Shown here piece after piece: positions 34,025 through 44,224 of a stretch of DNA of 64,000 nucleotides (position 1 is the first letter of the stretch; each line of letters begins with the position of its first letter). The notes beneath the pieces were generated by a model. It worked only from the letters and a program-made list of their open reading frames with translations, ran no database searches and was not told the DNA's origin. Source of the DNA: Ceriagrion tenellum. Taxonomy: Eukaryota > Arthropoda > Insecta > Odonata > Coenagrionidae. Where the stretch lies: the NCBI GenBank assembly GCA_963169105.1, contig OY720637.1, positions 59,728,964 through 59,792,963 on the forward strand, given 5' to 3'. A program made the translations under genes and the position numbers.

Positions 34025-34985
34025 TCCTGATTATTCCACGGATATATTTTTAATGTACACATTTGTCCAGCCATAGGAGCCGACTGTAGCGCCATTTGCA
34101 TTGAAATAACGCATTTTGCCTTAAATTAATGCAGGAAATTGCTAATAACATAAAAAACGATGGTTAGATTTCTATAATTTATTTTCAATCAACTTTCCAG
34201 GACTTTTTGTTTCTCATAATCAGTTTTTATTATAATCGGAATATATTTTCTCATTCAGATGAACGTTTTTCTGCTGTAATCTGAGCTATCTCTATAAGAG
34301 CCCATGTTCACCCTCTATACACCGATTTTTTTGTCCACCATATACAACTTACTTCCTACCTTGTAATGTAGACCAGGTAGACTTGATGGGCATAATCTTA
34401 TGACCTCTTTGAGTGTTAGTGGTGTCTGTGGTTTAAACGCAAATGTTACATTTCTTTAGCCATTTAAACACCGATTTTTTTTGTCCACTATGTGAAGTCA
34501 TTTCACATTTTACCCCACTCGTGGGGAATAAGTAACTAAAAGTTACAAATGAGAGATTCTTTCGTTTCCAAGCTGTAAAATTTGATGTCACAATGACATA
34601 AAGAAACCCAATCAGTGACCCAAAAATCTTTTTTATATGTTACCTCTAGGTCACACAGCGTGATAAAAAGTTAAAAACGAAATGTAAGCACAAAATATTC
34701 AGATATATTTTCAATTACCACATTTTTCCAGCCAAATGAGCCGATTGTTGCGCCATTCACATGAAACTACCGCATTTTGACTTCAATTAAGGCAATAAAT
34801 CGCTAATAACTGAAAAAAGTTGGTTAGACGCCTGTACTTCATTTTCATTTTTTTTACCAGTACTCTCCGCTTTACAGTATAGTTTTAATTGAAAGCTTGA
34901 ACGTGCTTTCCTCCTCAAATTGACGTTTTTCTGCTGTGATCTGGGCAATCTCCATGAGAGCCCATGTTTAAATCTTCACTTTCAA
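34025..34985. repeat. X-Y-X' repeat: direct repeats of about 310 bp flanking family D block Y
   Basis: Block X (34025-34335) and X' (34676-34985) align along their length. Shared words are TTTTTCCAGCCA or similar, GAGCCGA, TGCGCCATT or AGCGCCATT, CGCATTTTG, GACGTTTTTCTGCTGT and GAGAGCCCATGTT. Between them is block Y (34345-34680), the second copy of family D. The layout imitates an LTR element but no primer-binding site or coding sequence is visible; a partial tandem duplication of an X-Y unit explains it as well. Confidence 0.7.
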
Positions 34986-35041
34986 GGCTGAGATATAGTG
35001 AACCTAGCCTGTAAACCCTATATTGTTACCATCCCAGTGTA

Positions 35042-35730
35042 TAAGGGCCGCTTTACATGGTAAATTTTATTGCACAAATGAATGTATGTTAGATATATTA
35101 AGAAAATGAACGGAAAGAGAGCAGGTTCTATTTCCCGTTCAATCATTCAGACAATCATACAATTTGCCGCTTTACACGGTACATATACACTACACGCTTT
35201 GGCCATAAAGATTTTACAAAAAAATAAAATAAAAAGGAAAGCAGCGCGCTTCATTAAAAACTGCAACGAGCGTACATATAGTGTCTCACAACTTTAAGAG
35301 GGAGTAAGGTGGGAGCCCCTAGCGACTTGGAGGCCACACGCTAGGCTTAGATTGCTTGAGAAACTCAGAACTGATATTTTTCAGAGCGAAAAAGAGAATA
35401 TTATCATGACTCCTCACCACATCTCTAGGTCTGACAGATGCGATTAAATAAGGGAGATACACGGTCGAACATATAGGTACAAAAACTCGTACTTTCCGCG
35501 AGCAATAAGCGACCACAATAAAAATTGTGCTCCACTAAATACATTCCAATAATTACATGCCACCATTTCATCTCTCAAAACCTTACACGGCTGGTGACCT
35601 AAAACCCCCTACCACACGGCCATGCAGCGGCTCGCAGGGTATTATGTAGATGTAGATGCACAATTTTCCTCATGCAAGAGTTCATACATCCGTTTGCATC
35701 CAATAAAATGTACCGTGTAAAGCGGCCTTA
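35042..35730. mobile_element. TIR DNA transposon with nested LINE
   Basis: The left terminus TAAGGGCCGCTTTACATGG is mirrored by the complement of the right terminus, TAAGGCCGCTTTACACGG. The similarity continues for about 49 bases at each end. A third version of the motif, GCCGCTTTACACGG, lies internally at 35166-35180. The middle is occupied by a LINE tail inserted in plus orientation. Removing the LINE leaves a short non-coding element. Confidence 0.75.
35205..35665 (+). pseudogene. Jockey/CR1-like LINE tail nested in a TIR element
   Basis: Begins within KRKAARFIKN, a typical late-RT segment. It passes through stops to VRWEPLATW, ARLRLLEKLRTDIFQ, ISRSDRCD (then stop) and RYKNSYFPRAISD, and ends with the shared 3' UTR and TATGTAGATGTAGATG tail. 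It has at least two in-frame stops. It is clearly the same family as 16.0 kb but more decayed. Its location inside matching TIRs shows that the LINE inserted after the DNA transposon. Confidence 0.85.
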
Positions 35731-35769
35731 AAACGCACTTCAAAGATGATTTGTTCAAGTTTTCAGAAA

Positions 35770-36310
35770 ATATATAACAAGTGACCCTGAGGACAGAGGC
35801 ACCTTAAACGTGTCTCCCTCTTTCTGCCGCCACCCTTTTCTTCCTTCGTCAACTCCGCTCTTTCTCTTGTTCTTCCCGCCCGTCTTGTCTTTCTCCCACA
35901 GTTCCTCTTTTTTCTTCCTCACCGTCCGCCTTGTGTCCTCCCTCGCGCTCGAAATGATAGGACCCATTCCGAAATTGTTCCCCCAGGCGTGACCGACCCC
36001 TGTGCGGGATTGAACCCGCCTCACCCCCGTGTGAGTGAGGGGTTGGCTCCCCTTCCTAGCACACCCCCCCCTCTCCACCTCCACCCATTCCGCCCCCCCA
36101 CCCCGTCCTCCCGGGCGGCTTTCTTGGTCGGACTGTGGGAACGGAAGGGATCAGCATGGGAAACAAAACTTTTTGATAAGGCCCCTTTGTTGAGTCCCTC
36201 CCCCGCCGCCCCTGGGGAAATTTTGAAGTGGAGACATGCAAAGGGTGTTTATCGTTGCCCCCCCCCCCGCATGATGTGGAGGGTGCGATTCGCTTGGGGA
36301 TGAAATTCGA
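35770..36310. other. GC-rich, pyrimidine-rich island
   Basis: Strong C/T bias on the plus strand at 35810-35940 and C-runs at about 36064 and 36260. The overlapping frames on both strands (60-109 codons) are low-complexity. It includes a SINE-like B box, listed separately. Confidence 0.4.
36000..36070 (-). repeat. tRNA-like SINE head (weak)
   Basis: The complement contains GCGGGTTCAATCCCGC (36004-36019), a B box with its T-arm stem. It is preceded by a GTGCTAGGAAGGGGAGCC stretch that may be the A-box region. The acceptor stem is not convincing, so this is more likely SINE-derived than a tRNA gene. Confidence 0.4.
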
Positions 36311-36314
36311 GCAA

Positions 36315-37165
36315 ATTACGCTTCCGTGTCATTGTGCCTCTTTTCTTGGGTCATCCGTAAGGAAGGAGAGCGGAAAATTATTTTAAAGAAATCTGGAAAC
36401 TTAAAACAATATACATCGCGACGTTTTTTTTGGTGGAATTATTTTAATTCATCTCCAAATTGCGAGACAGCTCATGAGTCATGTTCAAATTCAGGTTAGA
36501 GAGCGGGTAGGAATAACCTTTATAATCTTTCTTAAGTGGACATCATTATAAAGTGTGCCGGGTGTTTATAGAGATGGAGCCGGATTATTAAAGTTTATGC
36601 CTAATTAATGGGGAAATTATGGCGTTATTTAGTCGCTCAGAGTGAAATTTTAGTTTCTGGGAAAGCTTTAATCCATGCTATTGTCTTTTACGAGTAATTA
36701 TAGTACTTACGTAAAATTTATCTCGGACGCGGTGATAACGTTACTGATGATACATCATATTGGGAGGGTTTTAGACTGGAGAAATTCATTTGGCCAATTC
36801 TAAAGGTCGGAAAAATTCGTAAAAGGGGCGATATTGAGCTCAGAAAAATTTCCGGGTCAAATCATGAAAGTCGTTTTGAGAATCAATACGAACTTGGAGA
36901 TAAAGCATTTTTTTTAAATGCGATAGAGTGCGCTTAATGCAGTGAGACTTGGATTAAATTGCGTGAAACAGTTTTAATTCAACTTCATCTTTGGTTGCTC
37001 GTCTACAAACTGAGCTAGTCGATGGTTGATAGATATTTTAGCGTTACTAAGAGATGTAAGATTTCAACCTAATTTAAGGTTTTACTCTGCAACACAACCT
37101 ATAGGTTTGTTCATTTTCGGGAAAATCTGTTGTATAGTCTTAATAAATTGTCGAATCTCTCTTTG
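36315..37165. other. No gene recognised
   Basis: AT-rich, with no repeat matches noticed. Confidence 0.4.
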
Positions 37166-37169
37166 GATT

Positions 37170-37461
37170 CTTTTTACCATCAATATCGAGCTCAATCCGG
37201 TATTGTCTATCTTCATTCATCTTCATCTACTTATTACTCTGCATGTCACCACATTTGATGATCTTAAACAAGTCATTCGTTATTTAACTCGCATCTGTTT
37301 TTAAAAGTATTTTGTGACTCATTGAAGAAGAATATATAAGGTTTGAGTAGTGGTTCAAAACCCCTGTCAAACACCCTTGTGGTGACATGCAGAGTAATAA
37401 GTAGATGTAGATGAATGAAGATAGACAATACCGGATTGAGCTCGATATTGATGGTAAAAAG
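37170..37461. repeat. 83-bp inverted repeat, 82 of 83 matching, with LINE-tail content
   Basis: Arms are 37170-37252 and 37379-37461, separated by 126 bases. I find one mismatch (CATCTTCATCT versus CATCTACATCT). The right arm contains AGTAATAAGTAGATGTAGATG and is preceded by CCCCTGTCAAACACCCTTGTGG, the kind of 3' end seen in the LINE tails at 16.3, 35.6 and 40.4 kb. The left arm therefore holds a minus-strand copy of the same tail. The near-identity implies a recent inverted duplication or gene conversion. Confidence 0.9.
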
Positions 37462-37464
37462 GCG

Positions 37465-37985
37465 CAGTATTGTGTTGTGTCTTTTGAGTCATGCGCTAAT
37501 TGGACATTCATTAAGTTGTATTCTTAGTGTCGGCTTAGTGTTAATAGAAAGGAGTGAACTAATTCTTTGATCATTCAAAAACCTGCCCCATTCCCGGAGC
37601 AGGAGGACTTTATTCCTACTATGGCTGCATTTTATGAGATAATCTCATGGAGTCGCAGGAATCGTCGATTTAAAAGGTTCCGCTGTCCCTTTAATCACCC
37701 CCATTCGGGGTCAACCTGGATCACGGTGAATATTTGTTGTAGAGCTCCCTCTGGGAGAAAGCCCGAAGCCTTAGACTTGGTGTCGTCGAAAGAACTGGTT
37801 CTCACCCATCAAAGACTCTGCAGAATTTCCGCAATCTTCAGTCACGCAAGGTGGTAGCCTAACGTTGTTGACTGGGAAAATACGGCTGCGACCATAGTCG
37901 TGACCTATGGAATTTTTCTGCCTCGTCGGAGCCAATATAGGTGGTAAGTCAACTATATGCCCTAACTGTGCTATGTGTATCACCA
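37465..37985. other. No gene recognised
   Basis: One 96-codon plus-strand frame (37567-37857) without a known domain. Confidence 0.35.
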
Positions 37986-37989
37986 CGTA

Positions 37990-38172
37990 AATGAAAAGAA
38001 CTTGACGCTATATTAGCATATAAGCCATGATTAGTCTGAGGATCCAAAATTTCGTATTCCACTTTACTGCCACTTAAGAGGAAAGTACATAGGAAGAGAT
38101 ACCAGGAGGTAAGGGACACAGCCTCAGATAGAGAAGGGTGTAGGGCTGTAGTCAACCAATCTTAAAGGTTAA
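37990..38172 (+). pseudogene. RTE-like LINE 3' terminus, subfamily 2
   Basis: The frame reads YQEVRDTASDREGCRAVVNQ then Ser-stop at about 38159-38164, the typical end of RTE-like proteins (a 'DRE.WRAVVNQS' pattern). It is followed by AAAGGTTAAAAAAAAAC. Upstream, GGAAAGTACATAGGAAGAG matches 54338-54356 minus the nested insert there. Only the last 180 bases of the element remain. Confidence 0.7.
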
Positions 38173-38174
38173 AA

Positions 38175-39155
38175 AAAAACAGTGATGATTTACAGCTGCA
38201 CCACCAGTGTGTGTATGACTCAGTGTTTTCGATCAGTACCTACTTATTCCGGGAGTATCTACGACAGAAGCGTTCATTACCCAATTGTCTGTTTCTTAAA
38301 TATATTATTTTATCGGAGGATATGCTTCGCGAATGAGTGGCACTTTATTTTGGATCCAGTTCTTTTCCCAAAACTTGCGGGTCATGTTAGCAAGAGCGTA
38401 CCTCTGTGATTGATGGCTTAATTTTAAATTTCATTCTTTTCCTAGTCTATTACCAACTAAGGCGTTCTCCTGAGGCTTGTTGAGGAAGCGTTAATTTCAA
38501 CGATCTACTATCGACTATTTCTTCATTATAAATCATCGCGGTATTGCAAGTCACATTATTTTATTGCGTGCATTTGTCTATTTATCTTTAAATAAGTATC
38601 GTCATTGTTTTTCGTACAAATAGGTTATGAACAACTCATATTTGTGGCCGATTCTCTACATAATATGAAGAAATCTACTTTTAATACCTACGTCCTACTT
38701 CACAAACCGTTGGCCTCATATTGCAAATGGTTCTTTTAGGGGATCGCATTATTACCTACTTATCAACACGATTTATCAATATCAGCCATATAATTCTAGA
38801 TTATAGAAACGTATTGTAATTGTAAATGGGGTATTAAAAGGATAAGATTTTGGTTTTTAAAATTTCAAAGTAGATCCAGGTTCTTTGAATACGAGGATAG
38901 AGTGGGACTTTAGTTAGGCGCAATCTGAACGACAATTACGTTGCTGTTGGGGTTTTATTTCATGTGAAGTTAATATAGCATACACTAATGCGGCAATAAA
39001 ATGGTGCGCTATCATAATGACGTTTAGAGTTAACGTGAAATAATGTGGGTAATGGAATTAAGAAGCCACCGTTTTATATAAATGGATTCGTACTCAAGCA
39101 CCCAGCCGTAAAATGACCCGTCGCTAATGCGGTGAGTTAAGGTCACAAATCAGTG
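38175..39155. other. No gene recognised
   Basis: AT-rich with frequent stops; no repeat match seen. Confidence 0.4.
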
Positions 39156-39160
39156 TCCAC

Positions 39161-39299
39161 ATGGGCGGTTCTTCAACGTCAACCCCGGGTGTAAAATCAT
39201 CGGACTGCGAGCCGGAGGAGGATGGGGGCAGAGATTACTTCCCCCCAAGGGCAAGGGTTGGGTGGGCAGTCAAATGCTTTCACCGCCATTCGATCTCCT
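39161..39299 (+). CDS. Candidate first coding exon in a GC island
   Basis: ATG 39161 sits in a good context (TCCACATGGG) at the edge of a GC island. The frame stays open to a consensus donor, CCT|GTAAGTG (GT at 39300). The 46-codon product starts MGGSSTSTPGVKSSDCEPEE, is acidic at first and then basic, with no known domain. The frame also continues beyond the donor to 39643 as a low-complexity string, which weakens the case. No downstream exon was identified. Confidence 0.22.
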
Positions 39300-39900
39300 G
39301 TAAGTGTTTTGGCGCCAAACGATACCGCACTCATCTTATAGACCACTCCGCCGCCGCGTCTCCGTATAATCTCCTCCCGATCCTTCTCTCTACCGACCAT
39401 ATTTTCCTCCTCTCCGCTCCACAGGCTCCGCCCCCAAATCGCATCATGGAGTCGTTTCTCGGAAGCGGTGGTGGTGATTCCTCGCTGTATAGTCGGATGG
39501 ATCTTTTGCGTGAGGTTTGTCGTGCAGACGCGTTCCCACACTACCACCCCGCCCAACTACTTTCCTCCCACACCACTCTTTTAACCAACCTCGCAACCCC
39601 TATCCCCCTTCCCTCCCTCGCCCCTCCCACCGCTACACTATAGGCATCCGCTCCTTCCGGTCCCGGGTTCCGACCCTACCATAGGCGTGGGAGTGGGCGT
39701 TACGCTCGACCCGCTTGGGGGCCGTGGAACGGAAACGTGGACGTTCTCCACTGCCCCCGGAGACTTGACTGTACGTTGTAGGCGACGGAAGGCGGTTTAT
39801 TTTCAGCTCTCTCTCTCTGATTCAAAGCGCTATACTTTCAGCCGGCGTATAAATCATGCCGAAGGAATCAGCAGTTTGAGGAGAGAGTGAGAGAGTGTAA
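39300..39900. other. GC-rich, pyrimidine-rich island
   Basis: Continues the GC island. The plus strand is C/T-rich at 39340-39640. A TATACTTTC word near 39831 and a GGCGTATAAATCATG word near 39843 are possible TATA elements on the plus strand. No coding assignment. Confidence 0.35.
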
Positions 39901-40092
39901 AGGTTCCCAGCGAGAGTTTTTACGTAACCCGCGATTTTTTTCTGCTGGCGTTGAAATCACCTAAGTCTTCCCGGAGCGTTTCCCACTGCTGAACGTGTGT
40001 ACATGGAATTTCGTGTTGCTTTTCATCGTAGAATTCTCTGATTTCCCAATTCTGACGTTAGATATATATTAAGAACCCCTGCGTATTATGCT

Positions 40093-40440
40093 AGGTTTGA
40101 TCTGATTAACAAGATTAGAGAGATAGATTGTCGTACCGATAGATTTAAAATGTCATTTTTCCCGCGTACCATAAGAGAGAACAATAGGCAGCGTAGCAAA
40201 GGGATGGGTAGGTGAAATACAGTTAGAGTAGTCTGTAGTGTATGATGCATGTAATAACAACCAATTATCCCTTTCTTATTATGTAGATACTAACCATCTA
40301 GCTGCATGTGACCCTATTATCTAGCATATCTCCCTTAAATCTTAAATATCCTACTTGCATGGCAATAGTGCACGTTTGGTGATCTTCAGCCCCTGCCACA
40401 CATCTCGTGGTGGCTCGCAGGGTATTATGTAGATGTATTC
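40093..40440 (+). pseudogene. Jockey/CR1-like LINE tail, second subfamily
   Basis: A frame from about 40093 to a TGA at 40213 reads RFDLINKIREIDCRTDRFK then MSFFPRTIRENN, the conserved C-terminal motif of these LINEs. The 3' UTR follows and ends with CTCGCAGGGTATTATGTAGATG at about 40413-40434, as at 35.6 kb. Residues differ from the 16.0 kb copy (IDCRTDRFK against IHCQTDRYK), so this is another subfamily. Confidence 0.8.
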
Positions 40441-40480
40441 TATAAACTGGTAGTTTCAGGCGTAAATTGGTGGAGTTTGT

Positions 40481-40655
40481 TAACATAGTAATGATAACTC
40501 GTAACTTTGTGATTCCACGTATTTCCATTTGGAACGACCCGGGTTTCGAAGTTCAACGCCCGACTTTCGACCTGAAGATGGTGTTGAACGTCGAAACCCG
40601 GGTCGTTCCAAATAAAAACATGAGGATTCTCAAATTTACGAGTTACCATGTTACC
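40481..40655. mobile_element. 175-bp fold-back element with hammerhead-like core
   Basis: Arms 40481-40556 and 40582-40655 are complementary, most strongly over GGAACGACCCGGGTTTCGA. The centre and right arm read GACCTGAAGATGG, a stem closing with CGTC, then GAAACCCGGGTCGTT. This again gives CUGANGA-stem II-GAAA, followed by AC-CCGG-GU-C, the minimal stem III plus cleavage-site form. GAC before the core pairs with GUU after the cleavage site for three base pairs. It shares CGAAAC(T/C)CGGGTCGT with the 25.1 kb element. Confidence 0.7.
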
Positions 40656-40659
40656 ATTC

Positions 40660-41190
40660 TATAAAGTTGACTTTGGACGGGGAAGCTATATTGTTTTGCT
40701 GAAATTGTCAATCATTTCGTTCTCTACTTTTGTTCGCAGAATTTCTCTAACATATTCACAGACGTGCTTCTTGTACCATAAGTCCGTTCTGATGTTTAGT
40801 GCTGTTCAGAAATGTACGTCATTTTTAACTCACGGGTTGCTAATTGACCTCATTGTAGGCAATCGTCGAAAATAAAAATCTCTCTGAGCTCTGAAAATAA
40901 AAATCGTAAGACAAGAGTGATGTGTTTTTTTCCGTAGACGCAGTGCATAACTTAAAAAAGAGACGTTCGGGAGAAATTCGATCCCGTTTTAGCAAATCAC
41001 GTCAGAGCTTCATGCGTTATTTAATGTTGTTCTCACGATTTATCTCTTTCCCTCTGATCGGTTTAAGTTTAGACTGTGGTCAAGAAACTTCAATTGGCCG
41101 GTAAAAGCGTAGTCAGTGTTTCCAGGTGGTAGATGCCTGTACGGAGAACTTTGTATGATTTCATCGCCAGCGTTCTGATTTACTCATTCT
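40660..41190. other. No gene recognised
   Basis: AT-rich, with short frames only. Confidence 0.4.
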
Positions 41191-41194
41191 CATG

Positions 41195-41350
41195 CACTTA
41201 AGCTTGAACCAGTACGCTAGTAATTTTTGCTGATGTGGCCGATTACCTTCTTCTGCGAACAGTGGTTCGCAGAACTTAGGACTCTACAGAGTGCTTTCAC
41301 GGACACGCCCGGTTTGCGGAAAAGCCTTCCGAGGTTTATTTTCATCCTAA
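41195..41350. repeat. Direct repeat, copy 1 (partner 42065-42225)
   Basis: Shares TAATTTTTGCTGATGT, CGCAGAA(C/T)TT, GGACACGCC and GGAAAAGCCTT with the partner about 870 bases downstream. Divergence is substantial. A non-coding dispersed duplication. Confidence 0.65.
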
Positions 41351-41416
41351 GAATAATTTTTAACCGATGGGATAATAGTTAACCTCAGGCCAAAAATGTC
41401 GAAGCTATATTTTTAC

Positions 41417-41712
41417 AGATAATAATAATATTCTTGAATATTTGGTCATAAATATATTTAACTCACTGTCAACGTTTCGCCAAATATTTTAGCATTTTCA
41501 GGGCTGGGTAACACAAAACAAAGAGAAAAAGAGCCTGGTAATTATACAATTCCTCCTTGCTCAGCTTTTGTACTAATATTTGTATAATTACCTGGCTGTA
41601 TGTCTCTTTGTTTTGTGTTACAAAGCCCTGAATATGCCAAAATATTTGGCGAAACGTTGGCTGTAAGTTGAATATATTAATGGGTAAACATTCAAGAATC
41701 TTATTATTATCT
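41417..41712. mobile_element. 296-bp inverted-repeat element with 130-bp arms
   Basis: The left arm (about 41417-41549) and right arm (about 41581-41712) are complementary at roughly 85% by eye, with a 31-base loop. Matching blocks include AGATAATAATAA, CAACGTTTCGCCAAATATTTT, GTAACACAAAACAAAGAGA and GGTAATTATACAA. The right arm on the plus strand reads CCCTGAATATGCC-AAAATATTT-GGCGAAACGTTG, a variant of the CTGAA-stem-CGAAAC pattern with a perfect GCCAAA/TTTGGC stem. The core deviates from CUGANGA, so any ribozyme is degenerate. Confidence 0.8.
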
Positions 41713-42064
41713 ATATTTTATCGGTCGAGAAAGTTGTAATTGATTACTAAATGTTTACGGTGGAAAGTGATTTCGTTGAAGGCACGACAGTGATCTTTAT
41801 TGTCAGCTCAACGGTCCATTGACGTAAGAATCTTTTCATGAAGAAACGGTTTTTAAACTGTCTTAACCAATCAATTGTGCGTTAAAAACGTTGGGTAATA
41901 TTTAATTTGTTTGTGAAAGACTCTCTTGTGTTACGAATTGCTTCATTTGCTGAATCTTAGGCCAAGAAAAATTCATCGTTCGAGTGGTCAGCCTTTCCCT
42001 TTATTTAGTGCGTACACATGAAATTCAACACTGCATATTCGCGAGCATTCGTTATATATCTTCA

Positions 42065-42225
42065 CATGAATTCGAGCGGGTCTGCTTGTAATTTTCGCTG
42101 ATGTCCCCGTTGATATTTTTTTCGCTCTCATCGGGCGTCGAGTCGCTTTTTCGCAGAATTTCCTAGCACTCTCCAGGACACGCCTATTGTGAGGAAAAGC
42201 CTTTCAAAAGGTCAGTTTTATGCTG
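42065..42225. repeat. Direct repeat, copy 2 (partner 41195-41350)
   Basis: Starts near GAATTCGAGCGGGTCTGC and includes TAATTTTCGCTGATGTCCCC, TCGCAGAATTTCC and AGGACACGCC. See copy 1. It follows about 350 bases of unmatched sequence after the fold-back element. Confidence 0.65.
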
Positions 42226-42229
42226 TCTC

Positions 42230-42865
42230 ATGCCATCAGTTTTAACTTGTGGCATAGTAATAGAAATTCACTGAAAAACATCGAATAACTGTGTGTGTGT
42301 GTGTATTTTGAGTGAATGTAAGTTTTTAGGCTGGAAAATTATTTGCGATAGTCGTATACTTTGATGTAATTAATCTTTTGGCTTGTAGTGTATTGTTTCA
42401 ATGAAAGATAAAGCGGTCGAATTCACTCTGTCACATGTTTTGTTCGACTTAGTGAAAGAACTAGTGTCTAAGAAGAAGTGTTTAATTCTGGTATTCGGTT
42501 TCCGTAATTACCGTATTCCCTCCTTCTCATCAATGACCTAGCAACTATGGACATAAATAAATGAACAGCAAACGTGTTACCTGAGGATTATGCCACTGAG
42601 TTGGGTCTAGTTTTGGATTGCACCTAAAATAATTAATATCAGTGGAAAGGTATGTACATTTATCTCTCTAACTTCAAAATAACTTCCATGGTATTTTAAA
42701 CCCATATATTATCAATTCTTGCATAAAAATTGTACTTCAAGTTAATTTGTGCAAGAATTATGGTGGTAAATTAAACGTTTTGTCACGAAAATCAAATAGA
42801 GGACATTATTTTTTTACGTAAATGACCAGAGTAAGAATTTTATGACATTTTAGTCATTTTGAAGT
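42230..42865. other. No gene recognised
   Basis: AT-rich, with a GT microsatellite at about 42290-42304. Confidence 0.4.
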
Positions 42866-42869
42866 GGCA

Positions 42870-43080
42870 CAAACTTTCTTGCTTTGGGAAACTTAGCAGG
42901 AACTCCCTTGATCGGGAAACTTCGAGTAACGAGCTGAAGTGAATGATTTCAAATCTGTTTGCATTCAGTTGTATTTATGATGAGTTAACTTTCTTGCGAA
43001 TGGCGGAATATGAGCTGGGAATCCATGTGGTCAGGAGACTTCAACGATCGAGTTGAAGAGGAGAATCGAAATACCCATCA
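42870..43080. repeat. About 118-bp tandem duplication (diverged)
   Basis: Two units begin with AACTTTCTTGC at about 42873 and 42989. Both end with GGGAAACTTCGAGTAACGAGC or GGAGACTTCAACGATCGAG followed by TGAAG. Non-coding. Confidence 0.5.
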
Positions 43081-43359
43081 TCTGAACTCCTTATGTTGTC
43101 TTCCTCGTAAAGATAATTGCGAGAAAGATCTCTGTGAGTTCTCGGGACGCGATGAATGCAAACGATGAAATTTCTCACTAGCTCTTTCCATTTAATTCCA
43201 ACCTCCCCGCTTCCCTTCATCCGCTGTCATCGCAATAATTGGATTCGCCGATGCCTGTCAGCATTATCGCACACCTTCAAATGCCCGCTTTTTCCCAGGA
43301 TGGAAACCGATGCACGTTCCCCGGAGATTACGAACTCTCTGCTAGCTCGCATGCTTTAC

Positions 43360-43700
43360 CGGTGGGTTGGGGGGGGGGGGATCAAGGTTAAACCCCGGTG
43401 ACAACAATAACCCCTGGCGGGTTCCATACTGTTGTCTTCTCATGCCCCGTGGGAATTTTTTCTCTCGAGACGCTGAAAATTGGCTCCCTTATCACACCCC
43501 GCCGGATCTCCCGCGAAATTTCCGCGGCGCGAATCGTGTGAACTCGTTAATCCAAAAGTGCTTCCCCGGAGCTCATCCTGGCGTGATCTTTGTGATTTAA
43601 ATCGTGTGTAGGGAGAACCCTGTGCTGCCGTCACGGACTCCTGAGAGGGACTCGGGAAGACTTCGCCCTAACACAACGCCTTGCTCACCACATGGGGAAG
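43360..43700. other. GC-rich island with poly-G and a hairpin
   Basis: A run of about twelve G starts near 43369. CpG-rich words such as TTTCCGCGGCGCGAATCG follow at about 43519. The edge has an inverted repeat, ACATGGGGAAGCC/GGCTTCCCATGT, at about 43691-43726. Short frames only. Confidence 0.4.
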
Positions 43701-43784
43701 CCAAAACTTGTCGGCTTCCCATGTCCTGATGCCGTCGCCTTCGTCTTCCTACAACCAAATACGATTTAGTGTTCAATAGTTAAT

Positions 43785-44170
43785 TTAAAGGGCTTAATGT
43801 GTGTTAGGAATATCGTTAATACTTGATCTGTACACCTTGGTGCTTCCAGCCAAAAAATATGTATTTACATCGGTTCTCCGAGAGCTGAAATAAGGTTGCT
43901 TCATGATTTGGATAATAATTTTTTGTGTGCAATTTTGTGCACAATATTTATGGAATACAATTTGCGCTGAATAGTTAATTTTAAGAACTTAATGTATGCC
44001 AATAAAATCGTTTATATCATTCAATAAAATCGTTAATATATATCATTGTTATGTACACCTTGGTGCTTCCGGCAAAAAAATATACATGTACATGGGTTCT
44101 CCAAGAGCTGAAATGAGGTTAATTCACGTTTTGGATAACAATTTTTTTGTGCAAATCCGACAAATTTTAA
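43785..44170. repeat. About 220-bp tandem duplication
   Basis: GTACACCTTGGTGCTTCC at 43830 recurs at 44053. Flanking matches include CTTAATGT, ATCGTTAATA, GGTTCTCC, GAGCTGAAAT and TTTTGGATAA or TTTGGATAA. The second unit carries a local duplication of TCATTCAATAAAATCG-like sequence. Confidence 0.75.
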
Positions 44171-44224
44171 AAGTACAAAAAAGAAAAAAGATAAACATAT
44201 CATAGTATCAGAGTATATTACCCT

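Noticed and set aside
36004..36019. Intact tRNA gene
   Set aside because: The B box and T-arm stem are good, but no acceptor stem or anticodon arm could be folded; listed as SINE-like.
39660..39690. B-box-like GGGTTCCGACCC
   Set aside because: No A box at the right distance upstream.
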